DNA of 34,762 nucleotides, from positions 1 through 34,762 of the IMG/VR virus record IMGVR_UViG_3300025120_007152. One strand, written 5' to 3'. The position numbers and the translations under genes are program-made. The stretch comes from a virus. This document shows, piece after piece, positions 12,598-20,825 of this stretch. How positions within the stretch are numbered: position 1 is the first letter of the stretch; each line of letters opens with the position of its first letter. The notes under the pieces were generated by a model. The model did no database searches and was not told the origin of the DNA. It saw only the letters and a program-made list of their open reading frames with translations.

Positions 12598-14901
12598 TTA
12601 TATTACACAGCTTTCGCAGTCTTCTTCTTCAAATTCATCTTCGTCTACAGTTATATTACTTGATTCATTTAATTTGTCAATATCTAATTCACCTTGTCCA
12701 TCATAGGTGTTGAAATAATACAACTGTTTACCACCGTATTTGTAGAAGATCATTAAATGTCTTAGCATTTCACTCATGCTAATCTTTTCATCTTCATAAA
12801 ATACTGGATTGTAACTAGTATTAACACTAATGCCCTGGTCAATATACTTTTGTAATACTGCCATAATTTGTAAGTATCCTTCTGGGCTTCGTTGATCCCA
12901 TAGTAATTCATACTTGTTCTTTAGCTTGTGTATACTTGGCACCACTTGTTTTAGGACACCATGTTTACTTTGCTTGACACTTACAAGACTGCGAGGTGGT
13001 TCAATGCCGTTTGTAGCATTGCTTATTTGTGCTGATGTTTCAGCTGGCATTAGTGCCATTAGTGTTGAATTTCTAATTCCTGTACGCTTTAGTTGATCTC
13101 TTAGTTCTCTCCAAGGCATACGTTCTTTGTGTGCGACTAGTTCGTCTACATCTTGTTTGTATGTTTGGTTAGGTGTAAGTCCATTATGATATTTGGTTTG
13201 ATCACTCCACAAACATGCACCTTGCTCTTCAGCTAGGTCTGCACTTGCTTTGATTAGATAGTAACTCCATGCTTCTGCAAATTCGTCAATCATTTCCAAG
13301 TTTGGTTGTGTATATGACATATTGTTTTTCGCCATCCAAAATGCCAAGTTAATAATACCAACACCCAACGGACGTCTGCCTTCTGTTGCATTTTGTGCCG
13401 CCTTTACAGGATAGTCTTGATATGTTAATAGTGCATCAAGTCCTCTAACAGCTAGTTCACAAGGCTTTGCAAATTCTTCAGGTGTTTTAATTTTACCCCA
13501 ATTGATAGCACTCAATGTACACAATGCAATTTCACCTTCTTCGTCATTGAAGTCGTTAAGAGGTTTAGTTGGCAAATCAATCTCTGCACATAGGTTGCTT
13601 TGTCTAATTGGTGCAACTTCTTCTATAAAGCTACTGTGACTATTTGCATTATCTACATTTTGTAGATAAATTCTACCTGTGTTTTTACGCTCTTCCATAA
13701 ACATACTAAACAATTCTGTTGCACCGATTGTTTTCTTGCGTAGTCTTGTATTGCGTTCTGCACGTTCGTATAGTTCTTTAAACTTGTCTTGGTCTGCAAA
13801 AAATGCTTCGTACAAACCAGGAACATCGCTAGGTGAGAATAATGTAATTTCTCCGTTGCTAATTAATCTTTCATAAAACAATTTGTTAAACTGTACACCA
13901 TAGTCCATATGACGCACACGGTTATCGTCTGTACCTTTGTTATTCTTAAGTACGAGTAGGTCTTCTACTTCATAGTGCCAGATTGGATAGTATAGTGTTG
14001 CCGCTCCGTTTCGCACTCCGCCTTGACTACAACTCCTTGTTGCACTTTGAAACATTTTGTAGAATGGTACGACTCCTGTGTGATAGGCGTCACCCTTACG
14101 AATGGGACTTCCGAGAGCCCGTATATTGCCGGCGCCGATTCCAATTCCTGCTTTTGCTGAAACATACTTAACGATGCTACTAGTAGTAGCATTGATGCTA
14201 TCAAGGCTATCGTCAGTCTCAATAAGGACGCATGACGAAAATTGGCGTTGTGGAGTTCTAACGCCAGCCATGACAGGAGTAGGAAGGCTAATATAAAATA
14301 ATGAAACTGCGTCATAATAATCCTTTACCCATTGCAATCTTGTTTCTCTCGGGTATTCAGCAAACAATGTTGCTGAGATTAGCATGTACGCCATTTGTGG
14401 AGTTTCTTTGATTATATTTGTAACACGATTTTGTACAAGATACTTGCCACGCCATTGTTCCATAGCGGCATATGTCATAGTTTCATCTCTGTCGTGTTTA
14501 AGATGCGAATTTAATTCATCCCATTCTTCGTCTGTGTAGTTTTCTAATAGACTTGAATCGTAGAATCCTTCGTCTACATTGGTCTTAATTAGTTCAAGTA
14601 TATGCCACGGATCGTATTGTCCGTAAACCATTTTGCGAAGGTGATACACAATTAGTCGTCCAGCTACCCACTGATAGTTTGGTTGTTCTTCACTAATTAA
14701 ATCTGCCGCACTTTTAATGAGTGTTTCTTGAATCTCACTACTGGTAATACCACTATAAAATTGTAAACTGCTTTTAATTTCTACTTCACTTGCACTAACA
14801 CCGTTAAGATTTTCACACGCTGAAAATACTACTTTATGCAACTTTTCTAAATCTAATGTGTCTTTATTACCATTTCGTTTGACTACTTGAATTTCACTCA
14901 T
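12598..14901 (-). CDS. nrdA: Ribonucleotide reductase class Ia, large subunit
   Basis: The 767-residue protein has an N-terminal ATP-cone (about residues 1-90), suggesting dATP inhibition as in E. coli. The barrel has the catalytic cysteines C224, C438 and C461. N436 and E440 form the 'NLCAE' motif, and Y728 and Y729 belong to the radical-transfer path. The tail ends CESCVI, giving the mobile CxxC pair that accepts electrons from glutaredoxin. Length matches E. coli NrdA (761). An AGAAGGA site precedes the ATG. No intron or homing endonuclease interrupts it, unlike some phage nrd genes. Confidence 0.97.
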   Translation of the reverse strand: MSEIQVVKRNGNKDTLDLEKLHKVVFSACENLNGVSASEVEIKSSLQFYSGITSSEIQETLIKSAADLISEEQPNYQWVAGRLIVYHLRKMVYGQYDPWHILELIKTNVDEGFYDSSLLENYTDEEWDELNSHLKHDRDETMTYAAMEQWRGKYLVQNRVTNIIKETPQMAYMLISATLFAEYPRETRLQWVKDYYDAVSLFYISLPTPVMAGVRTPQRQFSSCVLIETDDSLDSINATTSSIVKYVSAKAGIGIGAGNIRALGSPIRKGDAYHTGVVPFYKMFQSATRSCSQGGVRNGAATLYYPIWHYEVEDLLVLKNNKGTDDNRVRHMDYGVQFNKLFYERLISNGEITLFSPSDVPGLYEAFFADQDKFKELYERAERNTRLRKKTIGATELFSMFMEERKNTGRIYLQNVDNANSHSSFIEEVAPIRQSNLCAEIDLPTKPLNDFNDEEGEIALCTLSAINWGKIKTPEEFAKPCELAVRGLDALLTYQDYPVKAAQNATEGRRPLGVGIINLAFWMAKNNMSYTQPNLEMIDEFAEAWSYYLIKASADLAEEQGACLWSDQTKYHNGLTPNQTYKQDVDELVAHKERMPWRELRDQLKRTGIRNSTLMALMPAETSAQISNATNGIEPPRSLVSVKQSKHGVLKQVVPSIHKLKNKYELLWDQRSPEGYLQIMAVLQKYIDQGISVNTSYNPVFYEDEKISMSEMLRHLMIFYKYGGKQLYYFNTYDGQGELDIDKLNESSNITVDEDEFEEEDCESCVI

Positions 14902-14964
14902 TATTGTTTTTCCTTCTCATCTGTGTATCTCTGTACTTATTAACCACTTGAACCAAGTTATGTA

Positions 14965-15417
14965 TCAGCATTTGATTACGTCCGCAATTTTTTTGCGGAA
15001 GCTAATAGATATGTTTTCGGTTGGTAGTGTACTTATCGATCCGTGCTCGTAATTAAGCAGATACTTATTGTCAATCCATGCACATAATTGTTGTGTGCTA
15101 TTATTTCTATCTGTAATATACATTAACTCGTTGGGTATAGTTTCATTTGCATAATGTATTGTGTAACTCATTCCTAATGCCATACTATCTTCACAAAAGT
15201 TTCCACTGTGTAACATCTCCCATGGAGTGGGCCATGTATTACTTTCTACTGGATCGATTGTCATACTAGATATAGGAGCGGTCTTCCACCATTCTACTAC
15301 TGTCTTGCACACTTGTTCTGTATGGTTTGTATCAAGCCCCTTACGGAATTGTCTCCACAAACTAAGTCTTATACGTGGAGACTCATACCAGGCTTGATTC
15401 TTTAGTTGCTGTTCCAA
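14965..15417 (-). CDS. Conserved T4-like marine phage protein of unknown function
   Basis: The 150-residue protein opens LEQQLKNQAWYESPRIRLSL (read as Met first) and contains 'VVEWWKTAPISSMTIDP', 'TWPTPWEMLHSGNFCEDSMA' and 'ALGMSYTIHYA'. I recall proteins with the same W-rich 'WPTPWE' block in many T4-like cyanophages, unnamed, near structural genes. The start is TTG: an in-frame stop lies just upstream and no ATG is near. It overlaps the end of the fibre-like gene by 16 nt, so it is read as part of that late unit. Function unknown. Confidence 0.7.
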   Translation of the reverse strand: MEQQLKNQAWYESPRIRLSLWRQFRKGLDTNHTEQVCKTVVEWWKTAPISSMTIDPVESNTWPTPWEMLHSGNFCEDSMALGMSYTIHYANETIPNELMYITDRNNSTQQLCAWIDNKYLLNYEHGSISTLPTENISISFRKKIADVIKC

Positions 15418-16061
15418 AGTTGATATGTATATTTAAATTTTGTTATAAGGTTATCCGCATCAGTATACTGCAACTTCATTTGACCTGCTGTTGCAGTGTT
15501 CAAATTGAATGTTATACCTACTGCGGCTGTTTGGGTCATGTTGTCATCTATTGCACTAGCACTAGCACTACCGTCCCATAATATTCTAAGCCTACCAGCT
15601 CTTACACCGGCTGTACTTTCCAATGAATAATTTATAATTGCAATGTTATACAAGCTAGTATCTACAACAAAGCCAGTATCAGCATTAGTTCCATTAGCAG
15701 GTAAACTAATTTCACTTGGAATTGTAACATCACTAACAATATCTACTTCGCTATTAAATCCAACAGTAATTGCACCAGTAGGAGCACTTGCAAAAGTTAT
15801 TGTTGTACCTGCAATCGTAAATGTACTAGCGTTAACAGGACTACCTGCAACTGATACTGTTGTTATATTTGGTTTACTTAGTGAAAGAGGCAACGTAAAA
15901 TCAGTTAGTACACCATTTCCAGTACCAACATTTACTACATCATTACCAATAAAAAGACGTCTACTGTCTTTTGCATATCCTAATTCGCCTGGGTCTAGCA
16001 CAGGCAAGTCAGTAAAATTACCTTGTCTGACCCTTATCTTGCTTATTCTTGTTGTTGCCAT
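15402..16061 (-). CDS. Fibre-like virion structural protein
   Basis: The 219-residue protein starts 'ISKIRVRQGNFTDLPVLDPG' and 'ELGYAKDSRRLFIGND', a module common at the start of phage tail fibres and head decorations. The rest is Thr/Ala/Val-rich beta sequence ('TVSVAGSPVNASTFTIAG'). It probably forms a short fibre or an appendage on the tail or capsid. A CATAAATA late promoter (16080-16087) and an AGGAG site precede the ATG, so this gene has a normal leader, unlike several other late genes here. Confidence 0.75.
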   Translation of the reverse strand: MATTRISKIRVRQGNFTDLPVLDPGELGYAKDSRRLFIGNDVVNVGTGNGVLTDFTLPLSLSKPNITTVSVAGSPVNASTFTIAGTTITFASAPTGAITVGFNSEVDIVSDVTIPSEISLPANGTNADTGFVVDTSLYNIAIINYSLESTAGVRAGRLRILWDGSASASAIDDNMTQTAAVGITFNLNTATAGQMKLQYTDADNLITKFKYTYQLWNSN

Positions 16062-16079
16062 CTTTCGCTCCTGATACAG

Positions 16080-16087
16080 TATTTATG
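16080..16087 (-). promoter_or_regulatory. Late promoter CATAAATA for the fibre-like gene
   Basis: The box lies 18 nt upstream of the ATG at 16061, and an AGGAG site lies between. It overlaps the stop codon of the upstream exonuclease gene. Confidence 0.7.
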
Positions 16088-16748
16088 ACAAGTTGTAGAA
16101 CTCTTCGACTCTCCGAGCCCATTTTTCTGTCCAATGTTCAAATTCATCTGGCCCTACTTCCCATAGTTGCCAATTGCAATCTCTACTACACATAAAAATT
16201 GCCGCATGTTTAATATCTGTTCCAAATACTTCATTGTGTGCCATGCCATATGCCGCGGCTTGCATAAAGTAATCGTCGATCCATTCACGCTTTTTAGGTT
16301 TGTTAGTTTGTTTAAAATCCATAATACAATGATTGCCTTTGTATATGCCCACTAGGTCTGTAGTACCTGCATATAATCCTGGATAGCACAAGTTTACTTC
16401 ACTGCCCCAAACTTCTTGGATATCGGGTTCTACATTCTTAATAACAGTTTCTGCCATCATCTTAGCTTGTAACATATTAGTACCTGTGTATTCCTTATTA
16501 AGGCTCCATGATTCTAACATGTTGTGCATAATTGTGCCTACGTTTGCGGCTTCAGTTACAATTTCCTGTGCTTTCTTTTCACCTACACGCTTTTTCCAAG
16601 CATTAAGATGTGTCATGTCTTTAGTCTTGCTGAGTATAGTTGTTACACTAGGCACAGGCTCGCCATAAGGATTTTCGTAGAGGCGTTTACCGCCTACACT
16701 TTTTCGTTTAAATTCTTCATACTTGTAGGGTGTAGTAATTTTTAACAT
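16083..16748 (-). CDS. PD-(D/E)XK exonuclease, RecB/MGME1-like
   Basis: The 221-residue protein has RecB-family nuclease motifs in order: 'NVGTIMHNMLE' (the GxxxH motif), 'GLYAGTTDLVGIY' with the first acid, 'CIMDFKQTNKPK' (the D-x-K core), and 'YFMQAAAYGMAHNE' (the QxxxY motif). It resembles the small exonucleases in T4-like cyanophages, and may process recombination or replication intermediates or degrade host DNA. A sigma70 promoter (16755-16783) ends exactly 6 nt before the ATG and no ribosome binding site is present, so its mRNA should be leaderless and early. Confidence 0.87.
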   Translation of the reverse strand: MLKITTPYKYEEFKRKSVGGKRLYENPYGEPVPSVTTILSKTKDMTHLNAWKKRVGEKKAQEIVTEAANVGTIMHNMLESWSLNKEYTGTNMLQAKMMAETVIKNVEPDIQEVWGSEVNLCYPGLYAGTTDLVGIYKGNHCIMDFKQTNKPKKREWIDDYFMQAAAYGMAHNEVFGTDIKHAAIFMCSRDCNWQLWEVGPDEFEHWTEKWARRVEEFYNLS

Positions 16749-16754
16749 AGTGTT

Positions 16755-16783
16755 AATATAGCACCAGTCTAATTAGTTGTCAA
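16755..16783 (-). promoter_or_regulatory. Sigma70-like promoter with leaderless geometry for the exonuclease
   Basis: TTGACA (16778-16783), 17-nt spacer, TATATT (16755-16760), then 6 nt (AACACT) and ATG. The usual +1 lies 7 nt after the -10 box, which is the A of the start codon. Confidence 0.8.
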
Positions 16784-16884
16784 TGCCAACTTTGCCATCT
16801 TGGATCAAAATAAGCTAAAATTATAGAAAGTATAATACAAACAATCGTAGCTTGCTGGTTCCCACTAAGTGAGCTCCATAACAT
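16780..16884 (-). CDS. Possible 34-residue single-pass membrane protein
   Basis: The ORF starts MLWSSLSGNQQATIVCIILS and then has a hydrophobic helix of about 17 residues ('ATIVCIILSIILAYF') and a Trp-rich end. It fits neatly between the stop of the 16892-17512 gene, 7 nt upstream, and the exonuclease promoter, whose -35 box overlaps its stop. There is no clear ribosome binding site. Small membrane peptides of this type are common in T4-like phages. Confidence 0.42.
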   Translation of the reverse strand: MLWSSLSGNQQATIVCIILSIILAYFDPRWQSWH

Positions 16885-16891
16885 TACAAAT

Positions 16892-17512
16892 TTAATATGT
16901 TATCTGCCATTTAATTGTTTTACCTGTGGTAACATTTTTTAAACGTTCGATGGTATAACCTAAGTTTTTAAAGTATAGTTCAACTTGATTCATTTGATCT
17001 GTTTTTGCTCTATCTTGTGTACTACCATCCCATGTAGTAAAGTAAGCAACACTCAAAGGGTTAGTTGCTGTACTAGTTGCGGCTGTTAAACCTAAGTCTG
17101 TATTAGCAGTGCCTGCTCCTACAACAAATGTCCATGTAGTTGCCGCTGGTGCAGTATATGTTAACACAAGATTGTCGCTGGCATTTTTACTTGCTACCAA
17201 TCCTGGTACAGCCGCATCATTGATGTCAGCTATAACTGCATTTAAACTAAGTCCAGTTGTTCCTAGTGTAACTGTTTGTCCACCAAGTATTACAGTTGGT
17301 GTTGCAGTAATAGTTGGATTAGCAACACTACCTGTTACTACAATAGTTGGTGTGCTTTCGGTCATTGTAGTTCCATCACTAATAGTTGTTTCATATAAAC
17401 CATTTCCTGCATCTGTGATTACTTGTTTCATAATAGCTTGTGTCTCATTAAAGATAGTAAGGTCAGCTCTTGCTATAGTTCTTGCTTGTGTTTTATTAAT
17501 AGTATAGCTCAT
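16892..17512 (-). CDS. Virion structural protein with Thr/Ala-rich beta region
   Basis: The 206-residue protein has an N-terminal helical part ('INKTQARTIARADLTIFNET') and a Thr/Val/Ala-rich middle with repeating strands ('TPTIVVTGSVANPTITATP'). A C-terminal 'MNQVELYFKNLGYTIERLKN' helix and a terminal strand follow. The composition is that of phage appendage or neck proteins. Its ATG overlaps the preceding gene by 4 nt. It is probably expressed late with the 17.5-19.1 kb genes. No named family. Confidence 0.65.
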   Translation of the reverse strand: MSYTINKTQARTIARADLTIFNETQAIMKQVITDAGNGLYETTISDGTTMTESTPTIVVTGSVANPTITATPTVILGGQTVTLGTTGLSLNAVIADINDAAVPGLVASKNASDNLVLTYTAPAATTWTFVVGAGTANTDLGLTAATSTATNPLSVAYFTTWDGSTQDRAKTDQMNQVELYFKNLGYTIERLKNVTTGKTIKWQITY

Positions 17513-17823
17513 TTATTCATATCCTTACTAATTTGTTTTTTTGCCATTTTTGATACAGTGTCATCTTCTGGATCAGCGTCGGAACGGGGTAACGCTGTAT
17601 CCAGTGTGATGTCTTTCTTGTTAGCTGAGCCAACACTAGTAATAGTTGCTAATAAATCCATTAGACTAGTAATATCTATACTGTGTCCAATGGCACGAAG
17701 TTTTGCTAAAACCATGTTTGTTGGTATTTTAAATTTACCATTAGCTTTTGCCCTAGTGATCATTTCCTCTAGGTCATTTAAAATATCGCTCTGATCTTCG
17801 CATATAACTTCGTTAATTAACAT
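17509..17823 (-). CDS. Small conserved protein with capsid-targeting-like start
   Basis: The 104-residue protein begins MLINEVICEDQSDILNDLEE, similar in pattern to the starts of the P-loop kinase, ligase-like and other genes here. ICE at residues 7-9 fits the T4 gp21 protease consensus (I/L)xE. The rest is helical, with 'GKFKIPTNMVLAKLRAIGHS' and an acidic-to-basic tail. It overlaps the large upstream gene by one base (TAATG). Probably a head-core or other virion component; function unknown. Confidence 0.65.
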   Translation of the reverse strand: MLINEVICEDQSDILNDLEEMITRAKANGKFKIPTNMVLAKLRAIGHSIDITSLMDLLATITSVGSANKKDITLDTALPRSDADPEDDTVSKMAKKQISKDMNK

Positions 17824-19148
17824 TATTTTTTAAGCCTTGCCATACCACCAAATCTCTTTACTCCTGATCCTGCATCAGTATTTGATCCTCCATCTTGCAT
17901 ACGATTAACAAACGATTGCATAGCATCAAAGCCTTGATCACCTTTTCTTAGATCCGCAGTTCTAAGTCCACCAGTATTTGGTTTTACTGGTCTTGAGCCA
18001 CCAGTTGGTGGTGTTTGTACACCAGGTGTAAAACCTCTTTTGTTTTGCAATCTAGCATCAGGTGTTCCTTTTTTAGGTGTAAAACCTCTTTTGTTTTGCA
18101 AGTTAGCTGGTGGTACTTGTTGACCTGGAGTAAATCCTCTTTTGTTGTCTAAATTATTAATAGGTCCAAATTGTCTTGAACTTGCACTGCCTTGGGGGCC
18201 TTGGTCAGTATCGACAGTATTAATTTGGGGTTTCATCATTTTACCAGTATTAAGTGTTCTGGTATCCATTTGTTTTTGTCCATATGGATCTTTTTCTTGC
18301 AAGTCTAGTTCGCTAATAATATTAATAAAGTGCTCTTGAGACATAGTTCCGCTTTCAACCATTTTAAAGAGCTTGTCTTTACTCTCTAGGAACTTTTTTT
18401 CAGCTAACGCACCCTTCTCCATATTAGCAATAGCACTTTCGCCTTTTAGTTCTCTGCCTACTGGATTTTCTTCCCCAGCCGCGGCTTGATCGCCACCAAA
18501 TTCGTCTGCACTCATGTCGTCCATTGGAGCTTCTGGATCCATATCAGTGTCGCTCATACCCATTTCAGTTGGAGCAGGCGCCGCTGGTTGTTCACCTCTA
18601 GCTGTTAATGTTGCATTTTCCAATGCATCTTTTGCACTTTTCATTTGGTCTAGCAATGCACCCAATGCGCCATCTGCGGCGGCATTATATGCTTCAGCTA
18701 CTTCAAATCCAACCTGCTGTTTCATTGCATCTACGATTGGCATAAGTTTTTGTACTTGCATTTCTGCTACATCTTCTACCATTTTTTGCATTTCGTCAAC
18801 TAGTTCTTGTGCGGCTAGTAATACTTCTGCTTGATCCAAATCAGCTTCCATTACTGTGCTTTCTTTGGTTTTCATATGCTTGCCGTCAGATCTAGCTGGT
18901 GCAAGTTCTGTAATATATGTTTTAAGTTGATGTTGAATCAACCCTAGTTTGTTGTACTGTGGATTTTCCCAGTACTTGAGATCGCTCTCTTTAATTGATT
19001 GTATTTTAGCATTTGTTGTTGACAACATTCTGTTAAGAGATTCAAAATTCATAGACGATAGGTCAACCTCATGGTCAAACGTGTCGGCTAAGATTTTGTT
19101 TAACTTCTTAACACTATGTTGTGCTGAGTTTAAATCATTTAGATACAT
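17823..19148 (-). CDS. Virion structural or head-core protein with NKRGFTP repeats
   Basis: The 441-residue protein begins MYLNDLNSAQHSVKKLNKIL, a type of start I recall from a structural protein of T4-like cyanophages. Residues about 100-190 form helical, coiled-coil-like sequence rich in Met, Gln and Glu. An acidic Met/Asp-rich stretch follows ('DTDMDPEAPMDDMSADEFGG'). The C-terminal third has three tandem copies of LxNKRGFTP at 17-residue spacing and a basic end. The composition resembles scaffold or core proteins. A perfect TATAAATA late promoter (19172-19179) and an AAAGGAACGGG leader precede the ATG. Confidence 0.75.
   Translation of the reverse strand: MYLNDLNSAQHSVKKLNKILADTFDHEVDLSSMNFESLNRMLSTTNAKIQSIKESDLKYWENPQYNKLGLIQHQLKTYITELAPARSDGKHMKTKESTVMEADLDQAEVLLAAQELVDEMQKMVEDVAEMQVQKLMPIVDAMKQQVGFEVAEAYNAAADGALGALLDQMKSAKDALENATLTARGEQPAAPAPTEMGMSDTDMDPEAPMDDMSADEFGGDQAAAGEENPVGRELKGESAIANMEKGALAEKKFLESKDKLFKMVESGTMSQEHFINIISELDLQEKDPYGQKQMDTRTLNTGKMMKPQINTVDTDQGPQGSASSRQFGPINNLDNKRGFTPGQQVPPANLQNKRGFTPKKGTPDARLQNKRGFTPGVQTPPTGGSRPVKPNTGGLRTADLRKGDQGFDAMQSFVNRMQDGGSNTDAGSGVKRFGGMARLKK
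18025..18152. repeat. Three tandem repeats encoding the NKRGFTP motif
   Basis: About 26-bp units recur at 18025, 18076 and 18127, that is every 51 bp (17 codons). The first two units are identical and the third has several substitutions. They encode (D/Q)NKRGFTP followed by a variable Pro/Gly/Lys-rich linker. Confidence 0.9.
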
Positions 19149-19171
19149 TGTATATTCCCGTTCCTTTAATG

Positions 19172-19179
19172 TATTTATA
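19172..19179 (-). promoter_or_regulatory. Late promoter TATAAATA for the 441-residue structural gene
   Basis: It matches the T4 late consensus exactly, 23 nt before the ATG at 19148, with a ribosome binding site between. It lies inside the 3' end of the preceding gene. Confidence 0.75.
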
Positions 19180-19636
19180 GCTTTTGCATTATTTTAGACT
19201 TTGCTTCTGCCATCTTACGTTTGGCATTGCTCATCTTAGCTAACATAACGTCCTCGTTAATTTTAACCTTAGCTTTGCTTTTAAACATGTACACTTCATA
19301 TAACGCATTGTTATATTGCATGTCTGCTTTTTCGATATCGTTTGCTTTTTGAGACTTATTACCTAATAGATTCTTAACGATACCCATTGCACTTTCAAAT
19401 AGTGCAATATCTTTGTGTAATAATTCATTGTGTTCATATATATTGTAAAAATTTTTTCTTTTGTCAGCAAATTTCTTTTGAACTACATCAATGCGAAACT
19501 GTTGTACACTCACACTGTTTTCCTGTGTCTGTTGTGTCATTGCTACTCGTAAATCTACATCTGTGTTAGCACGTTCATTTAGTTGTTTGGAAGTTTTATC
19601 AAAAGTATTGATAATATCGTATAGTCTTGGTTTCAT
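19175..19636 (-). CDS. Helical coiled-coil protein, 153 residues
   Basis: It begins MKPRLYDIINTFDKTSKQLN and is almost wholly helical, with many Lys, Gln and Asn and a basic end ('NAKRKMAEAKSKIMQKL'). The N-terminus could be another capsid-targeting-like peptide (QLNE at residues 18-21). A GTGAGG site precedes the ATG. It probably is a virion core or assembly protein. No family recognised. Confidence 0.66.
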   Translation of the reverse strand: MKPRLYDIINTFDKTSKQLNERANTDVDLRVAMTQQTQENSVSVQQFRIDVVQKKFADKRKNFYNIYEHNELLHKDIALFESAMGIVKNLLGNKSQKANDIEKADMQYNNALYEVYMFKSKAKVKINEDVMLAKMSNAKRKMAEAKSKIMQKL

Positions 19637-19638
19637 AA

Positions 19639-19863
19639 TTACCTCACAAAGTTATTGATATTAAGTTTATACGCCACGTCTTTACCATTAATTGTTTTGT
19701 CTAAGACGCCTCTGCCTACTAATGTTTGTGCAATATATTGTTCTCTCTCACTAAGATTCGTTTGTTCTAACAATTCAACTCCGTCGAACTTTTCTTCAAT
19801 AAACTTGTTCTCTCTCACATTGATCCAAGTATAAAGTCCACCTTTAGTTATCATTGCTCTCAT
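19639..19863 (-). CDS. Small protein with possible winged-helix fold
   Basis: The 74-residue protein begins MRAMITKGGLYTWINVRENK. The centre ('LSEREQYIAQTLVGRGVLDK') followed by 'GKDVAYKLNIN' looks like a helix-turn-helix with a wing, but this is a weak structural impression. Its ATG overlaps the upstream stop (ATGA) and it lies 2 nt before the next gene. Small winged-helix proteins can be regulators or DNA-end binding components. Confidence 0.6.
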   Translation of the reverse strand: MRAMITKGGLYTWINVRENKFIEEKFDGVELLEQTNLSEREQYIAQTLVGRGVLDKTINGKDVAYKLNINNFVR

Positions 19864-20132
19864 GACTGTTGCTCCGGTGCTTGTGCTTGTTGTGGATTGA
19901 GTATTCTTTGTGGAAGTCCGGTTGCTATTTTTGTTCCAAGTCTATTAGCACGTCTAGTTTGTGATTTTACTCTTATATTAGCTTCTCTACCTTGATCCAA
20001 AGTTTTGTTATTTGTACGTTTAGTAGCATTTTGCATATCAGAAGTGGTTTGTCTAGTAGCGGCAACGTTACCGCCGGGTCTAACTCCATATCCTTCATCT
20101 ACTTGTGAGTCATCGAATTCATATAATCTCAT
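19860..20132 (-). CDS. Basic Gln/Asn/Arg-rich protein with capsid-targeting-like start
   Basis: The 90-residue protein begins MRLYEFDDSQVDEGYGVRPG. An acidic N-terminal peptide ending VDE|G fits a gp21-type cleavage site if valine replaces Leu/Ile. The rest is strongly basic and low in hydrophobics ('IRVKSQTRRANRLGTKIATG'). It may bind packaged DNA after cleavage. It overlaps its neighbours on both sides by 4 nt. No family recognised. Confidence 0.62.
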   Translation of the reverse strand: MRLYEFDDSQVDEGYGVRPGGNVAATRQTTSDMQNATKRTNNKTLDQGREANIRVKSQTRRANRLGTKIATGLPQRILNPQQAQAPEQQS

Positions 20133-20422
20133 TTTCTCTTCCTCGGTTTGTTTAGACGTTTTAATGCTCTACTAACAGGATTAAACTTTTTAGTTCTATT
20201 TGCTTTACGAGCTATACGCTTGCCCATACGAGCTTTGGTCTTTTTTAATACCATACGTTTTTTAATATCAATTGGCATGCCGCATTGCCCCGGCTTGCTT
20301 ACTAGTCTACCAGCTCGTTGACCAACTACACATCGATATTTACGAGTAAGTTTGTTTCCTTTTCTCGCCCATACCAATACAGCTTCAACCACATTAGTGC
20401 TATCTAATTCATTTAAATTCAT
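20129..20422 (-). CDS. Very basic small protein, possible packaged DNA-binding protein
   Basis: The 97-residue protein is acidic only in its first 13 residues (MNLNELDSTNVVE, then A). After that it is dominated by Lys and Arg ('DIKKRMVLKKTKARMGKRIA', 'RKANRTKKFNP', 'RALKRLNKPRKRK'). A 'CVVGQRAGRLVSKPGQCG' segment with two Cys may fold around a metal. I recall similar proteins in cyanophages. After removal of the first 13 residues it would be an ideal DNA-condensing internal protein. A TATAAATA late promoter ends 5 nt before the ATG, so the mRNA is predicted to be leaderless. Confidence 0.7.
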   Translation of the reverse strand: MNLNELDSTNVVEAVLVWARKGNKLTRKYRCVVGQRAGRLVSKPGQCGMPIDIKKRMVLKKTKARMGKRIARKANRTKKFNPVSRALKRLNKPRKRK

Positions 20423-20427
20423 AATAG

Positions 20428-20435
20428 TATTTATA
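20428..20435 (-). promoter_or_regulatory. Late promoter TATAAATA, leaderless geometry, for 20129-20422
   Basis: It matches the T4 consensus exactly and is followed by CTATT and the ATG at 20422. The 5-nt spacing puts the expected +1 on the A of ATG. Confidence 0.75.
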
Positions 20436-20441
20436 CGGAAA

Positions 20442-20717
20442 TTAATTCATCAACAATACAATGATTGTTGAAAGGATACCTGCTACGACAGTAGCCGCGG
20501 CACCCAACATTATTTTATTTGTTGATTGATGATTCTTAACATTTTCATCGTGCATTGAACGCATTTCAGTGTGAAGGTCTTTAACTGCCTTCTCTACATT
20601 TTCCAAACGTGTTTCCAATCCCTTGTACCTTTCTGCACAAAGATCAACGTGGGCTTCTAAATTTGTACGCTCTAGCGTAGTAGTTCCATTTGACATAAAT
20701 TTTACATTTTCTTTCAT
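20442..20717 (-). CDS. Coiled-coil protein with C-terminal membrane helix (XhlA-like)
   Basis: The 91-residue protein has a heptad-rich middle ('ERYKGLETRLENVEKAVKDL') and one C-terminal hydrophobic helix (about residues 69-90, 'IMLGAAATVVAGILSTIIVL'). This layout is like XhlA/haemolysin-type proteins, which help holin-endolysin lysis, but the sequence alone does not prove it. A Met at residue 8 (20696) is a possible alternative start; neither has a strong ribosome binding site. A hairpin at 20763-20784 lies upstream. Confidence 0.66.
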   Translation of the reverse strand: MKENVKFMSNGTTTLERTNLEAHVDLCAERYKGLETRLENVEKAVKDLHTEMRSMHDENVKNHQSTNKIMLGAAATVVAGILSTIIVLLMN

Positions 20718-20762
20718 CTTATCGTTAAGACGTTCAGTTTAGTATTTTTTGCCTTTTGATAT

Positions 20763-20784
20763 CGGAGGCTAGTGACTAACTCCG
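20763..20784. other. Hairpin upstream of the XhlA-like gene
   Basis: CGGAG (20763-20767) pairs with CTCCG (20780-20784), and an inner TAGT/ACTA can extend the stem. No T-run follows in either direction. It sits in the only gap of about 100 nt in this late block and may be a processing site or weak attenuator. Confidence 0.35.
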
Positions 20785-20825
20785 TATATGCCTAATTGTG
20801 CCTAAGTTATTGCTTGTACATATAT

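Noticed and set aside
13965-14315. 116-codon minus-strand ORF with a hydrophobic start
   Set aside because: It lies wholly inside nrdA in another frame, across the conserved active-site region, which explains the open frame; no ribosome binding site.
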